Source: Charina bottae
Lineage: Eukaryota; Chordata; Lepidosauria; Squamata; Charinaidae
Assembly (NCBI GenBank): GCA_023362775.1
Contig: JALMGJ010000062.1
Coordinates: 767,501-831,500 of the forward strand
Length of the DNA: 64,000 nucleotides
Reading direction: 5' to 3'
The position numbers and the translations under genes were made by a program. Shown here one piece after another: positions 1 through 12,501 of this stretch (its first letter is position 1; every line of letters begins with the position of its first letter). The notes under the pieces were generated by a model. It was not told the origin of the DNA. It did not search any database and saw only the letters and a list, made by a program, of their open reading frames with translations.

Positions 1-2511
1 ATATTTATTTTAGAACTATGGCAAGTATTTGCTATTCACTGGCCCTCTTCAGATGTGCTTCAGACGTGGTGCCTCAAACATGGTGACAAATGTGCCAGCA
101 GAGGCCTCCCAATTGCTATGCACGTTGTCTTCCATATGGCGAGGGCAACTGCGTCCAGCAGGCACTTTCCTCCTGTCAAGACTTTTTGCAGCACGGTTTA
201 AAACTCTGGAAATCCCACCTTCAGAATTGTGCCGACAGCTAAGGTTATGCGTGTTGTGTGAACATGGCCCAAATCACCACCCACAGAAAATGCTTTTTTT
301 TTTTTTTTTTTGGTTCTGATGAAATTAAATCCACAAAGAAGAAAAACACCTCCACCCCCTCCTCTTTATTTATCGCCTAGCCCAATTCTGCCCAGCAGCC
401 GTGGAAGATGAGATGTTACTTCTCCAGAGGCACAATAACTCTGTTCGGAGCTGGGAACAGACAAATGAACAAGAGGAAGGAATGCATGTAAACCAGGGAC
501 AGGCGAAAGGGGTAAGAAGGCCCCCCCAAATTCAAGCTGCAGCTTGCTAAGGAAACGTTTACAGCCCATACCTGAAACTCCTAACCCCCATCTCTCTCTG
601 TAAGCAAGCCTGGATCGCATTGATTTTAAAATTCTCTTGCCCAAAGGGTTTTTGCTTCATGATTGTTAAGACGGGTTGCTAATGAGATGGCCAGAAAATG
701 CCTCTCTTCTATATTTGGATCCTATGCCCACTAACCAGCTCAGTGGAAGTCCTGACAATGTGCTGAGTGCGGCTACTTTGGGTTAAGGATTTTGTTGGTT
801 TGTTTTGGGGATTACCGTGTGATATGTAAATCCACCTGTTTGGTTAGTGTATTGTGAAACCAGAAAATAGGTTACTTCTAGTATGCAACGTAAGAGCACT
901 CCAGGCAACTGTGTTAAATTGCTCCGCTCTCTGAGCTAGCAGAAAAGTATGTTGGCATAAATTCTGTTACTCCTGTTGTTGATCTCTATTCTTCCTCAAT
1001 AAAGAGGCCAGCGAATGGCACTCTCCTTCCTGGTTTAATGTGTGGTAAGTTGAGCAAAGCTATTGGTAGATTCACCTAGTTTTATTTCTTCTTCCATCAA
1101 GGATCACTTCCCAGTGGGAAAACCAATAATCAATTCCTCTCCTTAACCTATGATGGGGCAAGGCTGAGGGGATTGTAGCAACTGGTTTAGCCACATGTCC
1201 AGTTGCCTGACTAACATGGAGATGCTCTGAACGTCTGACCGATCAGCTATTCCTGAAGATGGGTTTAGTGTTCTTCTAAAAGAGCACTAAACCCATGCAT
1301 ATAAGGAGCCTCTTATACGCCCATTTGGAAACCCCAATTGGCCATTCTGCAGGCCACTGTCCAGCTTCTGAAAGCGAAGGGTGTGCCTGCAACAGCCTCA
1401 AGTGGTCAAGAGGAGCTGGCTAGATTCTAGTTTCTAATCGTACCGTCAGTTGCATCACCTATGAAGTGTGCTGGAGCAGATCTCTAGCAAAAATTGTGTT
1501 GGAAGAAGCGGGAAAACACAACTTCAGAATGGTTGAAGATGACTTTAACTGCTGCTGGGCTGTGTTGGTGCTGTAGTTAGGGCAACATGAGGATGCGCCC
1601 TAGGATGTGTCCTTTGATTGTGAAATGCTTAGAAGCAGATCACACTAGAAAGCCAACCCCAAAGCTGAAGGGTTCCAATTGTTTGCCTGTGTTTTTGATC
1701 TAAAAAAGTCACCCTCCTGTGGTTACAAGCTGTGAAGGACTCAGAAATCACCGCATTAGCTGGTTACATTACTAGAGGGCATAAGAAGGTACGGACATGA
1801 TTTCCACCAAGTCAGACCAATTTGAAATAGGAAATTGCCTTCCATGGAGGCAGACCTTCATTTGTCTATCCTGGCTGCATCGTTTTTGTCTCTCAGCTGT
1901 TCTTCCAGCTTTTTCCAGCCCTGCCTGGAAAGGGTTGACATTCAAACAACAGATTGTTCCTTCTCCATCCCAGCATGCTTCAGATCAGTTTGATTTCTAC
2001 TCCCTTTTGACAAACAGCTTGAGCGTGAAGGGAAGAAAAGATCTTGGGCATCCAGTGGCAGATGAGCAAATGGGACTTTTGCAAAACGGCCAGGCTGCGC
2101 ATGTATGAATGCGCTCGGTTCAGTTTCCGGGACGAATGTCAGTGTATTTTGGATCAAAGCAGAACATTCCCATCAATAATTGCCATCCTGGCTGGACCAG
2201 TTGCCGCTTGTGGCAACTGGTGATTGTAGCAACTGGTTTAGCCACCCGTCCAGACTGTCAGGAAAACAAGGGTCTAATTCTGTTCTTGGTGGCACTTGTA
2301 GTCATTTGTTTGACTGGACCCCCCAAAGTTTTTCTGTGTGAACACTAATTGGGCCACCGTTAGGAACATCTACAGATTTTGTTTACTTGCCTTCAGAACA
2401 TGGCCCTACATTCTTGGTTAATCAGGGTGCTGAAATCCTTCCAGTTTGTCTTTCCTCAAGCTTTGCGTTTCTCTCTGCCGTGCATTTCTGACACGCCAAA
2501 ATTTTGACTGG

Positions 2512-2562
<51 letters not shown>

Positions 2563-3256
2563 AAGCCCGTTTCGGTGGTCTTTGTTCTTCCCTTTTTGTT
2601 TTAGGATAAAAGGCAGAGAGAGAGAGAGACATGAATGTTGGGATTTCTTCTTGAAAAAGATCTGTGGTTTGGGAGCAAATGCATCCAAACATATGCATTT
2701 CAAGATTGATTTTCAAGCAGATTTTTTAAAAACAGAACGATCAGCAGATCCTTGCAGAGATGAGAGAATTATGTGCGGGCAGGTGGCGCATCTGGGCAAG
2801 ACACAGGCAGGCCTGCGCATCCTTTGATGTGGTGCCCATCCCAGTCACGGGCAAAGGGGTCCCTTGGCTTTTCGTTATCGGTAGGATCAGCTCCTGGAAC
2901 ACACAATTTCCTTGTGCGCCTTCCAAACCGATTAATGGTGTGTTGCCTAGACAACCCCAAACTCCCACACATTCCTATTTTATGCAGAAAGACATCTTGT
3001 CGGCACTCACTCTTTCTCACACACCGGCACGACTGCCAACACCCGGCACACAAAAGATTTGGGTGTTCCCTAAAGATGATCTCCCCCATCTGATGGGGCA
3101 GGCGCTCTTCTCAAACGGTGCATGACCCAGAAATCCAGCCCCATCGAGGGCATCTTGCCAGGCGACCCTGGGGCTGACCTACCACCTGTTCTGCAAAATA
3201 GAGGGTGGACGGATGTAACCGAGGGCTCTCAAGATTGGCCAGAAGACAGCAAAGCT
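1..3256. other. Upstream intronic sequence, mostly unique
   Basis: No exon, RNA gene or intact mobile element was recognised. A 24-bp phrase at about 1171-1194 recurs exactly near 2222-2245, so both places may carry fragments of one old repeat. A CA microsatellite lies at 2514-2561. Short open frames here have no recognisable similarity or splice context. Confidence 0.5.
2514..2561. repeat. (CA)n microsatellite
   Basis: About 24 uninterrupted CA units. Confidence 0.97.
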
Positions 3257-3400
3257 AGTTTGTTTATTTATTTATTTATTATTTAAATTTATATGACCGC
3301 CCATCTCCCCCAACCGGGGGACTCCGGGCGGCTTACAATAAAAATTACAATTAAAATACAGGTATAAAACTACAATAAACAATATAATATAATAAATAAG
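3257..3400 (-). mobile_element. L2/CR1-like LINE 3' tail fragment
   Basis: On the minus strand it reads GTAAGCCGCCCGGAGTCCCC followed by GGGCGG and a TAAATAAATAAA tail. This is the same hairpin plus AT-rich tail seen in four other places here. In the copy ending at 59762 it follows LINE reverse-transcriptase C-terminal coding sequence, which identifies its source. Confidence 0.6.
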
Positions 3401-3932
3401 TATATTATTTTATATATTATATAATAGTTATTATTTATATTATATAATAGTTGGTTGCTCAATCAGCGAGTGCCTCCGAGGTCCCCCCCCCCAGAGGGGG
3501 AAAGACTCTTCCGTTCCCATTTGAAGGCAAACTTTACCCCGTTTTTTGTGGCCCAAAGGGGTCTGCCTTCCCCCAGGCAGAGAAAAAAGACAGGGGCAGA
3601 GACCGGCGGCAAGAAGAGGCTGTGATGTGGAAGAGGCTAAAATAACCCTGGTTTGCCCAAACGACTTACATTGGCCTGGCCCACTCAACCGACTCAGTCC
3701 AAATCCGAGTGGCCATTTTTGCCCAACGTGCGAAGCTTGGCTAGTTCTAACTTAGTTTGACTTGGGAGGGGGGCTTAGCGTGTTGTACGACCCCCCCTCA
3801 CCACATTTGGTTGGTTTCTACCATCTTTGAAGACTGGGTGCCCTTTGGTTAGCCTAGGGCTTGCGCGAAGCTAGGGAAAGAGTGAATTGGGGAACCGTGT
3901 TGAATGGGTTTTTGGACATGGCTCTTGTAAGG

Positions 3933-4259
3933 GGCATGGTGGCTCAGCGGGTGAGACGCCAGGCTTGTCGATCGGAAGATCGCACGTTCGGAGGTTCGAG
4001 ACCCGAGCGCCGCGTGACGGAGTGAGCTCCCGCACTCACCCCAGCTCTTGCCAACCAAGCAATTCGAAAGCATGCAAATGCAAGTAGATGAATAGGCACC
4101 ACTTCGGTGGGAGGGTAACAGTGTTCCATGCGCGTCATGCTGGCCACATGACCACGGAAGCATCTTCGGACAACGCTGGCTCTTTGGCTAACAAACAGAG
4201 ATGAGCACCGGCCCCTAGAGTCAGACACGACTGCACAAATGTGAGGGGGAAACCTTTAC
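3933..4259 (+). mobile_element. Sauria-type tRNA SINE, copy 1
   Basis: It begins with a tRNA-like head: a box A-like TGGCTCAGCGGG and a box B-like GGTTCGAGACC. A middle region follows with GCAATTCGAAAGCATGC, and then a BovB-like tail (GTCAGACACGACTGCACAAA, ending CCTTTACC). It is flanked by a perfect 9-bp target duplication, CTTGTAAGG, at 3924-3932 and 4260-4268. Confidence 0.9.
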
Positions 4260-4519
4260 CTTGTAAGGAAGTATGTACTCACCGACGCGGGGAACGCCGA
4301 GTTGAACTGCCCCACGGCTGCGGGGGGAAGCAGGGTGCTAAGTTTGAGGGTGGTGTGATTGTGAGCCGAGACTGTGTGTCTCACAAGCGCACCACCTGCA
4401 CGAGAGTGTGTGCGTGGTTCCCCCGCCCCCGCCACCTGGGAGAGAAATTTTCAAATCTCATCAAACAAGTTAGATGCCGTTTGGGTCTGAGTTTGACAGG
4501 CTGTGATAAATGACAGCTG

Positions 4520-6612
4520 GGCGAGCAACTTCTAAAGACGCGGCTCATTTTCCTGTCCTCTCCAGTAGCCTGAACTGCTGACTTTTACCTGGCAGGGCTC
4601 AGAAGTTACCTGCTGACATGGAACAGCTCCCCGCACTGTTTTTCAATTACTAGACTCCGGAGCCTGGCCGGTGAGCGTAAATCGCTGGAATCCTGGCCGG
4701 GCGTTTTTGGAAAAGAGAAGGAATTGAGAATCCAATTTCAGAAGAAATTTCGAGAATCCAGAGGTTCGAGCGAGCCTCTGAATTTCAGAGCTGGTTTGCT
4801 GGAAATTGGTGGGGGGTTTCCCTCTGTTTGCAAACGGGAAATACACGAACGCTGCAGGTTGTGCCTTAAAGAAAGCTTAATGCTAAGATCACAAAGAAAT
4901 CCATTTCTCCAACCTTTTCTTCCCCTGCAAAAGAGGCTTCTGTTTTTCTACTTTATTCTCAGGAGACCTGAACATCACCTGAGGATGGTGGTGGTGATGA
5001 TGATGATGATGATGATGATGATGCAGAAAATGCAGGTCTTTCAGCCTCCAAAGCTGGCCCAGTTCTGACATTGCAGCTCTGGTTAACTGGCTGGTTAAGG
5101 GTGGGGTGGTCACTGCCCCTTGGCTGAAATCAAGCAGCCCCATGGAGTCTCTGATTTGAGCCTCTGGTCTGAGATTGTTCCTCTCAGCTGAACCAGCTAA
5201 GACTCAGATGTGGACCTGTAGGTCCTTCAGCCAAGGGGCCTTTTGGTGAGGACCCCCCTGACCTCCTCTGGTTGCAGATCTGGACTATCCATCTCGTTCT
5301 GAGCCCAGGGCGTCTGCTCACGAAGCTAATCACCACCAGCGTCACCACCGCCACCAGATCCTCAGCCCCCGTTGGCATCTGTGCCCTCTCGGCCCTTCAA
5401 GGTCGTCCAGATCAGGACTCCTACAGAACCCTGCAAGTCCGATGTGTGCTTCTCTCCACCCCATCCATCGTACACCCCATTGGATCAGGTCTTCTTCCTA
5501 AGACCGTCTCCTTTCCTGGGCTTCTGTGCTAGTTATTTCTGTACCAGCTCCTGAGCATTTCCCTCAAGGCCACCCCCATGGCGCTCTCCTCTCCCCATTT
5601 GTCTCAGAGGGCTGGAGGCCTCCGTAGAGCTGGCCAGCCTTTCATTTCTCAAGACAGGGAGGCTGGGGAGGTGGGGGCAACAACAACTGCAGTCCCATCA
5701 AGAGTGGGACCCTGAGCTGCTCTGGATGGAGTCTGGATCTCAGCCAGACTGGATTGTGTCTCGTGCCCAATCAGGCCTTGCCATCGAGCGTTTCTCATTA
5801 GAACGGAGTTTTGCAGCCTATCAGACTGCAGAAGGCTTATCTCCAGAGCACCAACTCGTGAGGCTGGGCACACAGTCAAGATGACTTTGCAGAAAAGAGC
5901 AAGGGAGGCACCCTGGGAGGCAGTAAGGAAAGCGCAAAGGCTAGCGGTGTGTCCTCCAAAGAGTTCGTCCGCTGATAATAACACCCTTCCGTCCTCGTCC
6001 TTCCTTCCGCTGTAGCGTCCTTCCTTCTGCTTCTACAGACGTCAGTTTGTTGTCCAAGCAAAGTCCCCCGTTTTGCAAGTAAATACAAGCAGGTACAGCT
6101 GGAGGGATCGTGGGGTGCAGATCCACAGGGGAGGCAGTTTTGCCCAAATTTCCAATTTTGGATGTAAAAGGCTAAGCTTGAGAAGTGGGGTGGCACCTCC
6201 CTGGCGTTTGAGAAATGGGGTTCTTTACGTCTACTAGTGTTCCTCCACCTTCCTTTCCATCCCATTTTCCCCGGCAGACGAGGCGTCTTCTACAACGTCA
6301 ACTCCTGTTGAACCATCGCATGTCGCCCATGAGATACCAAGGCCATTGTGCACCCTGCAGCCAAAGCTGCCAGAAACCAGATCTCAAACTCCGAAACCCA
6401 TTCATTTCTGCCAAAGGTCATTGGTGATCCAAAGCAGACGTGGCAGTAAACCTTGTGGCCCACAAGGGTGAAGGACACTTTTGGGAAACTTGGTCATTCG
6501 ATAGGCTCCAGGAAATAAGTAATGGGCACGAAGCTCTTTTAGCAGGGTGCAGATTTTGGAATTCAACAATAACCCAGCCTTCCTTAGACTTTTGTATTGT
6601 GAATTCCACATA
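4520..6612. other. Intronic stretch without recognised genes
   Basis: A GGT/GAT trinucleotide run lies at about 4985-5022. The rest looks unique. No exon with AJAP1 similarity and no intact mobile element was seen. Confidence 0.5.
4985..5022. repeat. (GAT)n trinucleotide repeat
   Basis: A GGTGGTGAT start is followed by about ten GAT units. The His or Met runs it would encode are by-products of the repeat. Confidence 0.9.
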
Positions 6613-7070
6613 CAGGTAGTCCTTGACTTACGACCATTCATTTAGCGACCGTTTGAAGTTATGATGGCGCTGAAAAAAGTGACTTGCAACCGGTCCTTGC
6701 ACTTACGACCGTTGCAGTGTCCCTGCGGTCACGTGATCAAAATTCAGGCGCTTGGCAACCGCCTCACGCTTACGATGCTTGCAGCGTTCCGGGGTCACGT
6801 GATTGCCGTTTGCAACCTTCCCAGCCGGCTTCTGAGAAGCAAAGTCAACCGGGGAAGCCGGATTTGCTCAATGACCACTGTGATTCGCTTAACGACCAAG
6901 GTGATTCACTTAATGACCATGGTGATTCACTTAACGACCATGGTGATTCACTTAACGGCCATGGCAAAAAAGGTTGTAAAATCAGACACAACTCACTTAA
7001 CCACCACCTCGCTTAGCAATGGAAGTTCCAGTCCCAGTCCCAGTCGTGGTCGTAAGTCGAGGACTACCTG
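6613..7070 (+). mobile_element. TIR element CAGGTAGTCCT, copy 1 (complete)
   Basis: It starts CAGGTAGTCCTTGACTTACG and ends GAGGACTACCTG, with TA on both sides as the target duplication. The interior carries repeated ATTCACTTAACGACC-like modules and no transposase. TA duplication and CAGG termini fit a non-autonomous Tc1/mariner or pogo (Tigger-like) element; the exact superfamily is inferred. Confidence 0.8.
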
Positions 7071-7072
7071 TA

Positions 7073-8368
7073 GTTATATTTACACAGACCCCTGCACAGG
7101 GGGAAAGTGTTTGCTGCACTCTGGAGTGGTCACGTACTCCTGAGTTCCCATCGTGGGAATTAGCCTGAACATGGAAGTTGGTCTCCCTGCCCTAGAAAGC
7201 CTGCTGATGACGAGGTCCTTTTACTTTGGAGAGAATGTCCACTGAGCACCTGGAATGCCTGTTATCAAAGCGCTACGGTAGACTTTCCAAGAATATTTGG
7301 GGTGCATGAAGGCTTTGCTTGGAAGTGTGCTCATCTATGGAAGAGAAAAAAGTTTAAGAGAACACCCAGAAAGGTAGTAGTAGTACTGGGGAGTAGCATT
7401 GTCAGTTTACCTCCCAGTTTTAAAAAACATGTACTTGTTCCCGCCCACTGTAGCAGCCATTTTGTGAAAACACCCACAGCACGTTCTTAACCTTTAAAAT
7501 GGAGCCTCGCCCCCCCGAAAGGTTGCCTTCTCTGTTCTCCACCTATGCTGACAGGCCTGGTGTTCAAGTTCTAGCACAGGAGTCCGTTCAGCAGTAGCTG
7601 CGTGTGGGAAGGAGTTGACTCCATCTTGGTACATGGGTTCTGCTTCCCTCTTTCAATGAACCCTTTAGCCAAGAGAGAAAATGAGGTGGATTTCTCGCTC
7701 CCTTAAATGAAACAGGGGCAAAGATATAGCTAGCCTGTGGCTAAGAACGGAAATGAGTGAGAAGTACAGCATGTTTCCAAGGAGCGTTGTTGGGTTCCTG
7801 TGTTTGAGAGTCTGAGGAGGATTGGAGGCGGAGGTGAAGAAACCTTTACCACTGGCATTCTGCTGCGAGGATTCTCAGCCATACAATTTTGCAGAGGAGA
7901 TGAGTTGAGTAAGCAGGGCGCTTATGCAGACAAATTAGTTGAAGGCCTGCGAAGGGTGACTCAGAGAAGGCCGTGGGGAAATGGTGAGCCGTAAGGCAGG
8001 TTCTGGAGAAGGTTGCAGAGGTGGAACATGACAGAAGGCAATGCAGGAAGAGACCCGCATGCTGGTCTGTAGGCATTGTGGAAATGCTGTCAAGGGAAGA
8101 GGGGAGAAAATGAAAATGAGAGGGGAACCTAGTTGGGATTCTGTTGTAAGGGCCAAGTCTGACTGTGGTTATTTTGGACATAGCTCACCCAACTTATTAT
8201 AAATACTCTTATCAGCTGCCCAAGAGTTGGAAACCTGGTTGGCCTGGATGCTGAGAAAAGCACCACCTGAGGTTTCTTCTCTGTACTGCAGCAGCCTTGA
8301 AACGCTCACGCCTAGGGTTGGGCTCCCTGATCCGTCTGTATCTAACACACCTCCCTGTCTATCCACAG
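7073..8368. other. Intron upstream of the large AJAP1 exon
   Basis: No repeat family recognised. The last 30 bases are a pyrimidine-rich acceptor region. Confidence 0.5.
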
Positions 8369-9105
8369 GTCAGGTTCTCCTCTACGAAGCCATGCTTGGA
8401 TTTTAATAGCCATGTTTCGACTTGCCATGGATTTCTCGCCTTGTGAATCCTTGGGCCGAGACCATCAGCACCCGTTTTCGCAGAGACCTGCCGGCTGGTA
8501 CGGATTCCCTCACCATCTTTTGTGGAGCTTTAGGTCTGGACCAGCAGCCAGGAAGCCTGGGCCTCCAGGGAGCCCAGATCTCCCCTACTTGGAACAGTCC
8601 AGCGGACATCTGCCAAGCCCGTACCATTTGAAAAGGCTACGCAACGTTGCGGACCTCTTTTGGGAAAGCAGGCGAACGCCGCCTTTCACCCACGTGAAAC
8701 CAAACCCTTCCCTGGCCGGCGGGGGTCCCAGTTCCCAGACTTACTTGAAAAGGAGGAAAAGGTACCTCCGAGCAAAGAGCAAGCCCACGCTGGAGACCGA
8801 GGTGATAGTATGGGGATCCACAAGCCCATTGGAAGCTCTGGAGACCAGCACCCTTCCCAGGATTTATAATGGCCCTGCCACCTCGGTTGTGGAAAGTGTG
8901 ACCCGCAGTAGGACCACCACCACCACCACCATCACCATCTCCACCACAACGGCTGCTTCTACAACAGTACAGTCCAAAGGACCTGGTTTGCCCAAGAACC
9001 ACTCCAGTGGGATCAGCACATTGCTGCCCCCGTCGACGTCTGGTGGTAGCAGGAAAAAAGCTGAAGGTCCACCACCACCACCTAAAATACCAGGAGACAC
9101 TTCAG
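8369..9105 (+). CDS. AJAP1: AJAP1 large extracellular-domain exon
   Basis: AJAP1 (shrew-1) is a single-pass membrane protein that associates with the E-cadherin/beta-catenin complex at the basolateral membrane. This exon follows a pyrimidine-rich acceptor ending CACAG and ends at the donor CAG/GTAGGG. Its first G completes a split TG|G tryptophan codon, as expected from the vertebrate protein. The start encodes a hydrophobic stretch (SHAWILIAMFRLAMD) matching the AJAP1 signal/anchor. Later come a conserved LWSFRSG block, a basic RRKR site at 8748-8760 that looks furin-cleavable, the conserved TETE-type block followed by LEALE, and a Thr-rich tract encoded by ACC repeats near 8910-8960 that is probably O-glycosylated. 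The last codon is split G|GT into the next exon. The ectodomain is clearly more divergent from mammals than the tail exons. The true start methionine should be in an upstream exon; the ATG at 8412 is internal. Confidence 0.93.
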
Positions 9106-10240
9106 GTAGGGGCTCGCTCTCCTTGGTGTCTTAGTGGATGTTCTTATTTCTATGGAGGAGCTAGGGGTAACCTGTTGGGGGTCACTCAGTAGGCAAGAAT
9201 ACCTGGGTGGTGGTCCCAGTTCCATCTCTGATGCAGCCCATGGTGCCTCAGCAGGCTGAGACCTCACTGTCTGAGGGTGGTTTGAAGGGGGCTAATGGGA
9301 GTCAAGAGCTTCTGAGGGACCTTCTGCTCCCACGCCCACCCTTAAAGTCCACCTCAAGAAGTACTGAAAAGTTCGGGCCACGCCTCTTCCAGCGATATCA
9401 CCGGATCATCTCTTGAGGCCCTCTAGAAGGTTGGTAGGCAGGCCTGAGGACCTGATCATCTCAGATGTTGCCCATCACATCAGTAATACAGCTTCTTTTC
9501 AGCCACTGAGGCGATGTGACTTCTTAATTTATTTTAAGATTCTGAAAAGACGCTTTTGTGACAAGATCTGTATCACGCTCTCCCAAGTAGGGGCCTTTGT
9601 CCGGTGATGGCAACTCTGGTGGTTTCAGTTTTTAATTTTGTTGGCCTGTCAATTTTGGTTTCATTCTCTTGCTGGGTTTTTTTTGGTGAATCTGTCCGTT
9701 TCAGTTTCTCTCGGTGTCTTGTTTTCCCAAACATGTCCATTCCAGTTTCTTTCAGTTGGTATAGTTTCTGTGCTAAGTATTGTAAACTGTGTGGGGCACG
9801 CTTACCATCCATGCACGTTCCCGTTTCCACTATTGTTAAAGGCAGGCTGTTCTTGCAAACAGTTTTGCCCTAAGATAAAAGCCTTTGGGTCGTTTTTATT
9901 TTGAGAAGGACATTGCCAAGTGGGTATTTTGCTAATTGGCAAACGGCAGTGACGAAGCTCACATTTCTAAGGATGGTGGAATTTTGGCTCATGTACAGTT
10001 TAGATAACTTCAATCCCAAATAAGAAGTAAAGGAATTTCCCCCATCTCTAATAGCTTTTGCTGTGGAATCCATCCAGTTCTTTGCCATTCTTTCGCTGAT
10101 CAGTCTTCCAGCATTTTGCAGCCTTTCAGAGAAAATGCAGTGTTGTAAAACTCAGAGCCTACACCAAGCTTTCTCCATATTCTTCGGCCACCCAGCAAGT
10201 CTCAAATGGTCTGTGTTATTTGTTTTGCTTTGTTTTCTGC
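9106..10240. other. Start of the 37-kb AJAP1 intron
   Basis: A stretch at about 9620-9760 repeats GTTTCAGTTT-like phrases imperfectly and may be an old decayed tandem repeat. Otherwise no recognised element. Confidence 0.45.
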
Positions 10241-10289
10241 GATTCAGACAGATTGTATTTATTTTTCATGAGTTTTTACCAAACAAAAT

Positions 10290-10560
10290 CAGGTAACTAC
10301 ATTTACATAAATCCAAGATACATAGAGAAAAAAAAAAACAAAAAGAAAAAATATAGAAAATACCAAGGAGATCTACTGCGGTGTGAATAAAGACAGGTAC
10401 TATACATATGAAAATTTGCCGTGTATATAAAGTATGCCAGATTATAGTCTATGGCTATTGAGATAAACCCTAAAATCCATCCAAGTTTGATAAAATTGTG
10501 GTTCCTACCTCCGATGTCTCATTAATTTAACTTTGTCTGTAATTTTTTCAATTGAAGAGG
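10290..10560 (-). mobile_element. AT-rich L1-like LINE 3' region (tentative)
   Basis: A-rich, with an imperfect oligo-A run at 10320-10350 and low-complexity AT sequence resembling that at 45765-46070. The assignment to an L1-type 3' end is a guess from composition. Confidence 0.3.
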
Positions 10561-11189
10561 CCTTATGAATCCACACTAGAGTTATCTAGAGTTTTCCAAT
10601 GTTGCACAATTATTGTTTCGGCGGCTAAGATTAAATAAATAATAAGTTCTTTATTTTTATACTTATGGTCTGTGTTGTAAGAGGCCCCAGTGGGGTGTAT
10701 TTTCACCAGCTTAAAACAACAACAAAGATTACAGTCAAAAACCGATTTTGGCACGAGCTTCAAGAAAATATTCGGGCCGTGAACAAATTGGAAGTCTCAC
10801 TGATCCTTCGTTTTTACGTGAGGTGCTTGCTGGGGATTTAAAGGGATTTTATCCATAAACCCAGTGAATCAGTGAGGCATTGGCATAATGAAATTTCAGC
10901 AGGGAACTCCGCATAGTTTCCCCACCAATTCCCTTGGGTCAGCTGGTACGGAGGAAAAAGAGATTTCCCCACTTATTTCAAATTTGCTTTGCCAGTCCAA
11001 CGTTGAGGACATCCTTTCAGTGGGCCACTAGCAAATTAAATTGCCGGATGTGGGTTACAGTTGGTGAAAGCAAAGAGAAGAAAGAGGAACAGAAAAAGGT
11101 TAAAACCCAGTCTAGACCAAGGTGAATTTTTCTTTTTATTAAAGAATTTTTTTACAAAGTTAAAAAATAAACACGAAAAAATATAGAAG

Positions 11190-11191
11190 AA

Positions 11192-11231
<40 letters not shown>

Positions 11232-11232
11232 A
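11190..11232. repeat. (GAAA)n microsatellite
   Basis: About ten GAAA/AAAG units inside a longer A-rich stretch (11125-11310) that may be another LINE 3' end. Confidence 0.9.
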
Positions 11233-11329
11233 GTGTTGAAAACAATAGAAAGAAAAAAAGAAAAAAAGGAAAAGAAATACTTAAAGAAGCGACTTCCGAT
11301 CTTCTTTACAATGGTTACAGATATACTTA

Positions 11330-11590
11330 TTTTATTTAATTTTTTATTTATTAGTCCAATTTATATAACCGTCCATCTCACGGGAAGTGACTCTGGGTGG
11401 CATACAATAATTTATCATATTTATATGTATAATATGTATAATTTATCATATTATATGTATAAGTCTTATCTGAATGTTATTTTAACTTATTTATAGTTGT
11501 ATTTTAATTAATTATATTTTATTGTAGACCGCCCAGAGTCCCCCTTCGGGGAGTGGGCGGTAATAAATCTAATAAATAAATAAATCAAAT
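11330..11590. mobile_element. Two L2-like LINE tails in inverted orientation
   Basis: A minus-strand tail at about 11330-11420 (ATAACCGTCCATCTC followed by GACTCTGGGTGG) is followed by a plus-strand tail at about 11480-11590 (ACCGCCCAGAGTCCCCCTTC, then GGGCGG and TAAATAAATAAA). Both are the hairpin-bearing LINE 3' end seen elsewhere in the window. Confidence 0.65.
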
Positions 11591-12019
11591 AAATAATCAA
11601 ATAAAAACAGCACATACATAAAAATATAAAAATCCACATTAAAAATCTAATTAAAACAGAAATATACCATTTTCCCCCTTCAAAATGACGTAACGTAGTT
11701 CCCTTCTCCCCATATATGGCCCTTTTAAATCAGTAAATCCAGAAATCAAGGTGAATTTCTTTAACAGGCTCACTTTCTGAACAATGAGATCAGCTCTCCC
11801 CAGCATAGGCCCCCACTGGGTACGCTGGGATTACAACTCCCATCTTCCCCAGTCAGGAAGGTCTGTGGCCAACCGGGCTCGGAACTCTGAAGCTGCAGGC
11901 CCAATAGCCTTGGCGGTGCCAGGCTGGAAAGGCAGATGCTTAATCAAAGCTAGAAGGCTGGCTTTGCAGAAAGCTCTCATTCCAACAGATGCACCCACCC
12001 ATTTGTAGTGTTTGTACTA

Positions 12020-12165
12020 CAGGTAGTCCTCGACTTACGAACATTCATTTAAGGACGATCCAAAGTTACGACAGCCTCTGAATTCTGGGAGTTGAAGTCC
12101 ACCCATCTTAAAGTACCAATCAAAGAGAAGTTCCATCTTAAAGTTCCCAAGGTTGAGAAACGCTG
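12020..12165 (+). mobile_element. Truncated TIR element joined to 66-bp hAT-end-like repeat
   Basis: CAGGTAGTCCTCGACTTACG begins a CAGGTAGTCCT element that stops after about 55 bp. It is replaced by a degenerate copy of the repeat carrying TTCTGGGAGTTGAAGTCCAC and ending GAGAAACGCTG. Confidence 0.65.
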
Positions 12166-12501
12166 ATGTAGAGACTCCCTGCATTGTGTTATTTTAATTT
12201 GATTTTTAACCGCCGTGTCCAAGAAATATGGTGCATCCTGGATTTATCACTTCACCAGGGAGAATCCAACCCTGGTTTGCTCAGGGAAACATACACTGGT
12301 GTTAAGTTAAGAGTCAGACTCAGCTAGCCAGGATTGTGAGAGGCATGCTGTAGCTCAGTAGTTAGACAACACGGACTCAGAGGTGTTGGTGATTAAGTGA
12401 GGGAGAGGGATGCTTAGGGATTGGTGGGGAGCCATGATGACATCACACACACCATGACATCATTTACATGCTGGTATGATAACGCATATGATGTGCTCAT
12501 A

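Noticed and set aside
3933..4010. Functional tRNA genes at SINE heads
   Set aside because: The tRNA-like heads have box A and box B but are followed by the SINE body and BovB-like tail, and do not fold into a full cloverleaf with an acceptor stem.
5208..5260. Possible AJAP1 first coding exon (ATG TGG start)
   Set aside because: After Met-Trp the translation does not match the expected AJAP1 N-terminus and no donor of the right phase follows.
8637..9002. Minus-strand frame opposite the AJAP1 exon
   Set aside because: Shadow of a GC-rich coding exon on the other strand.
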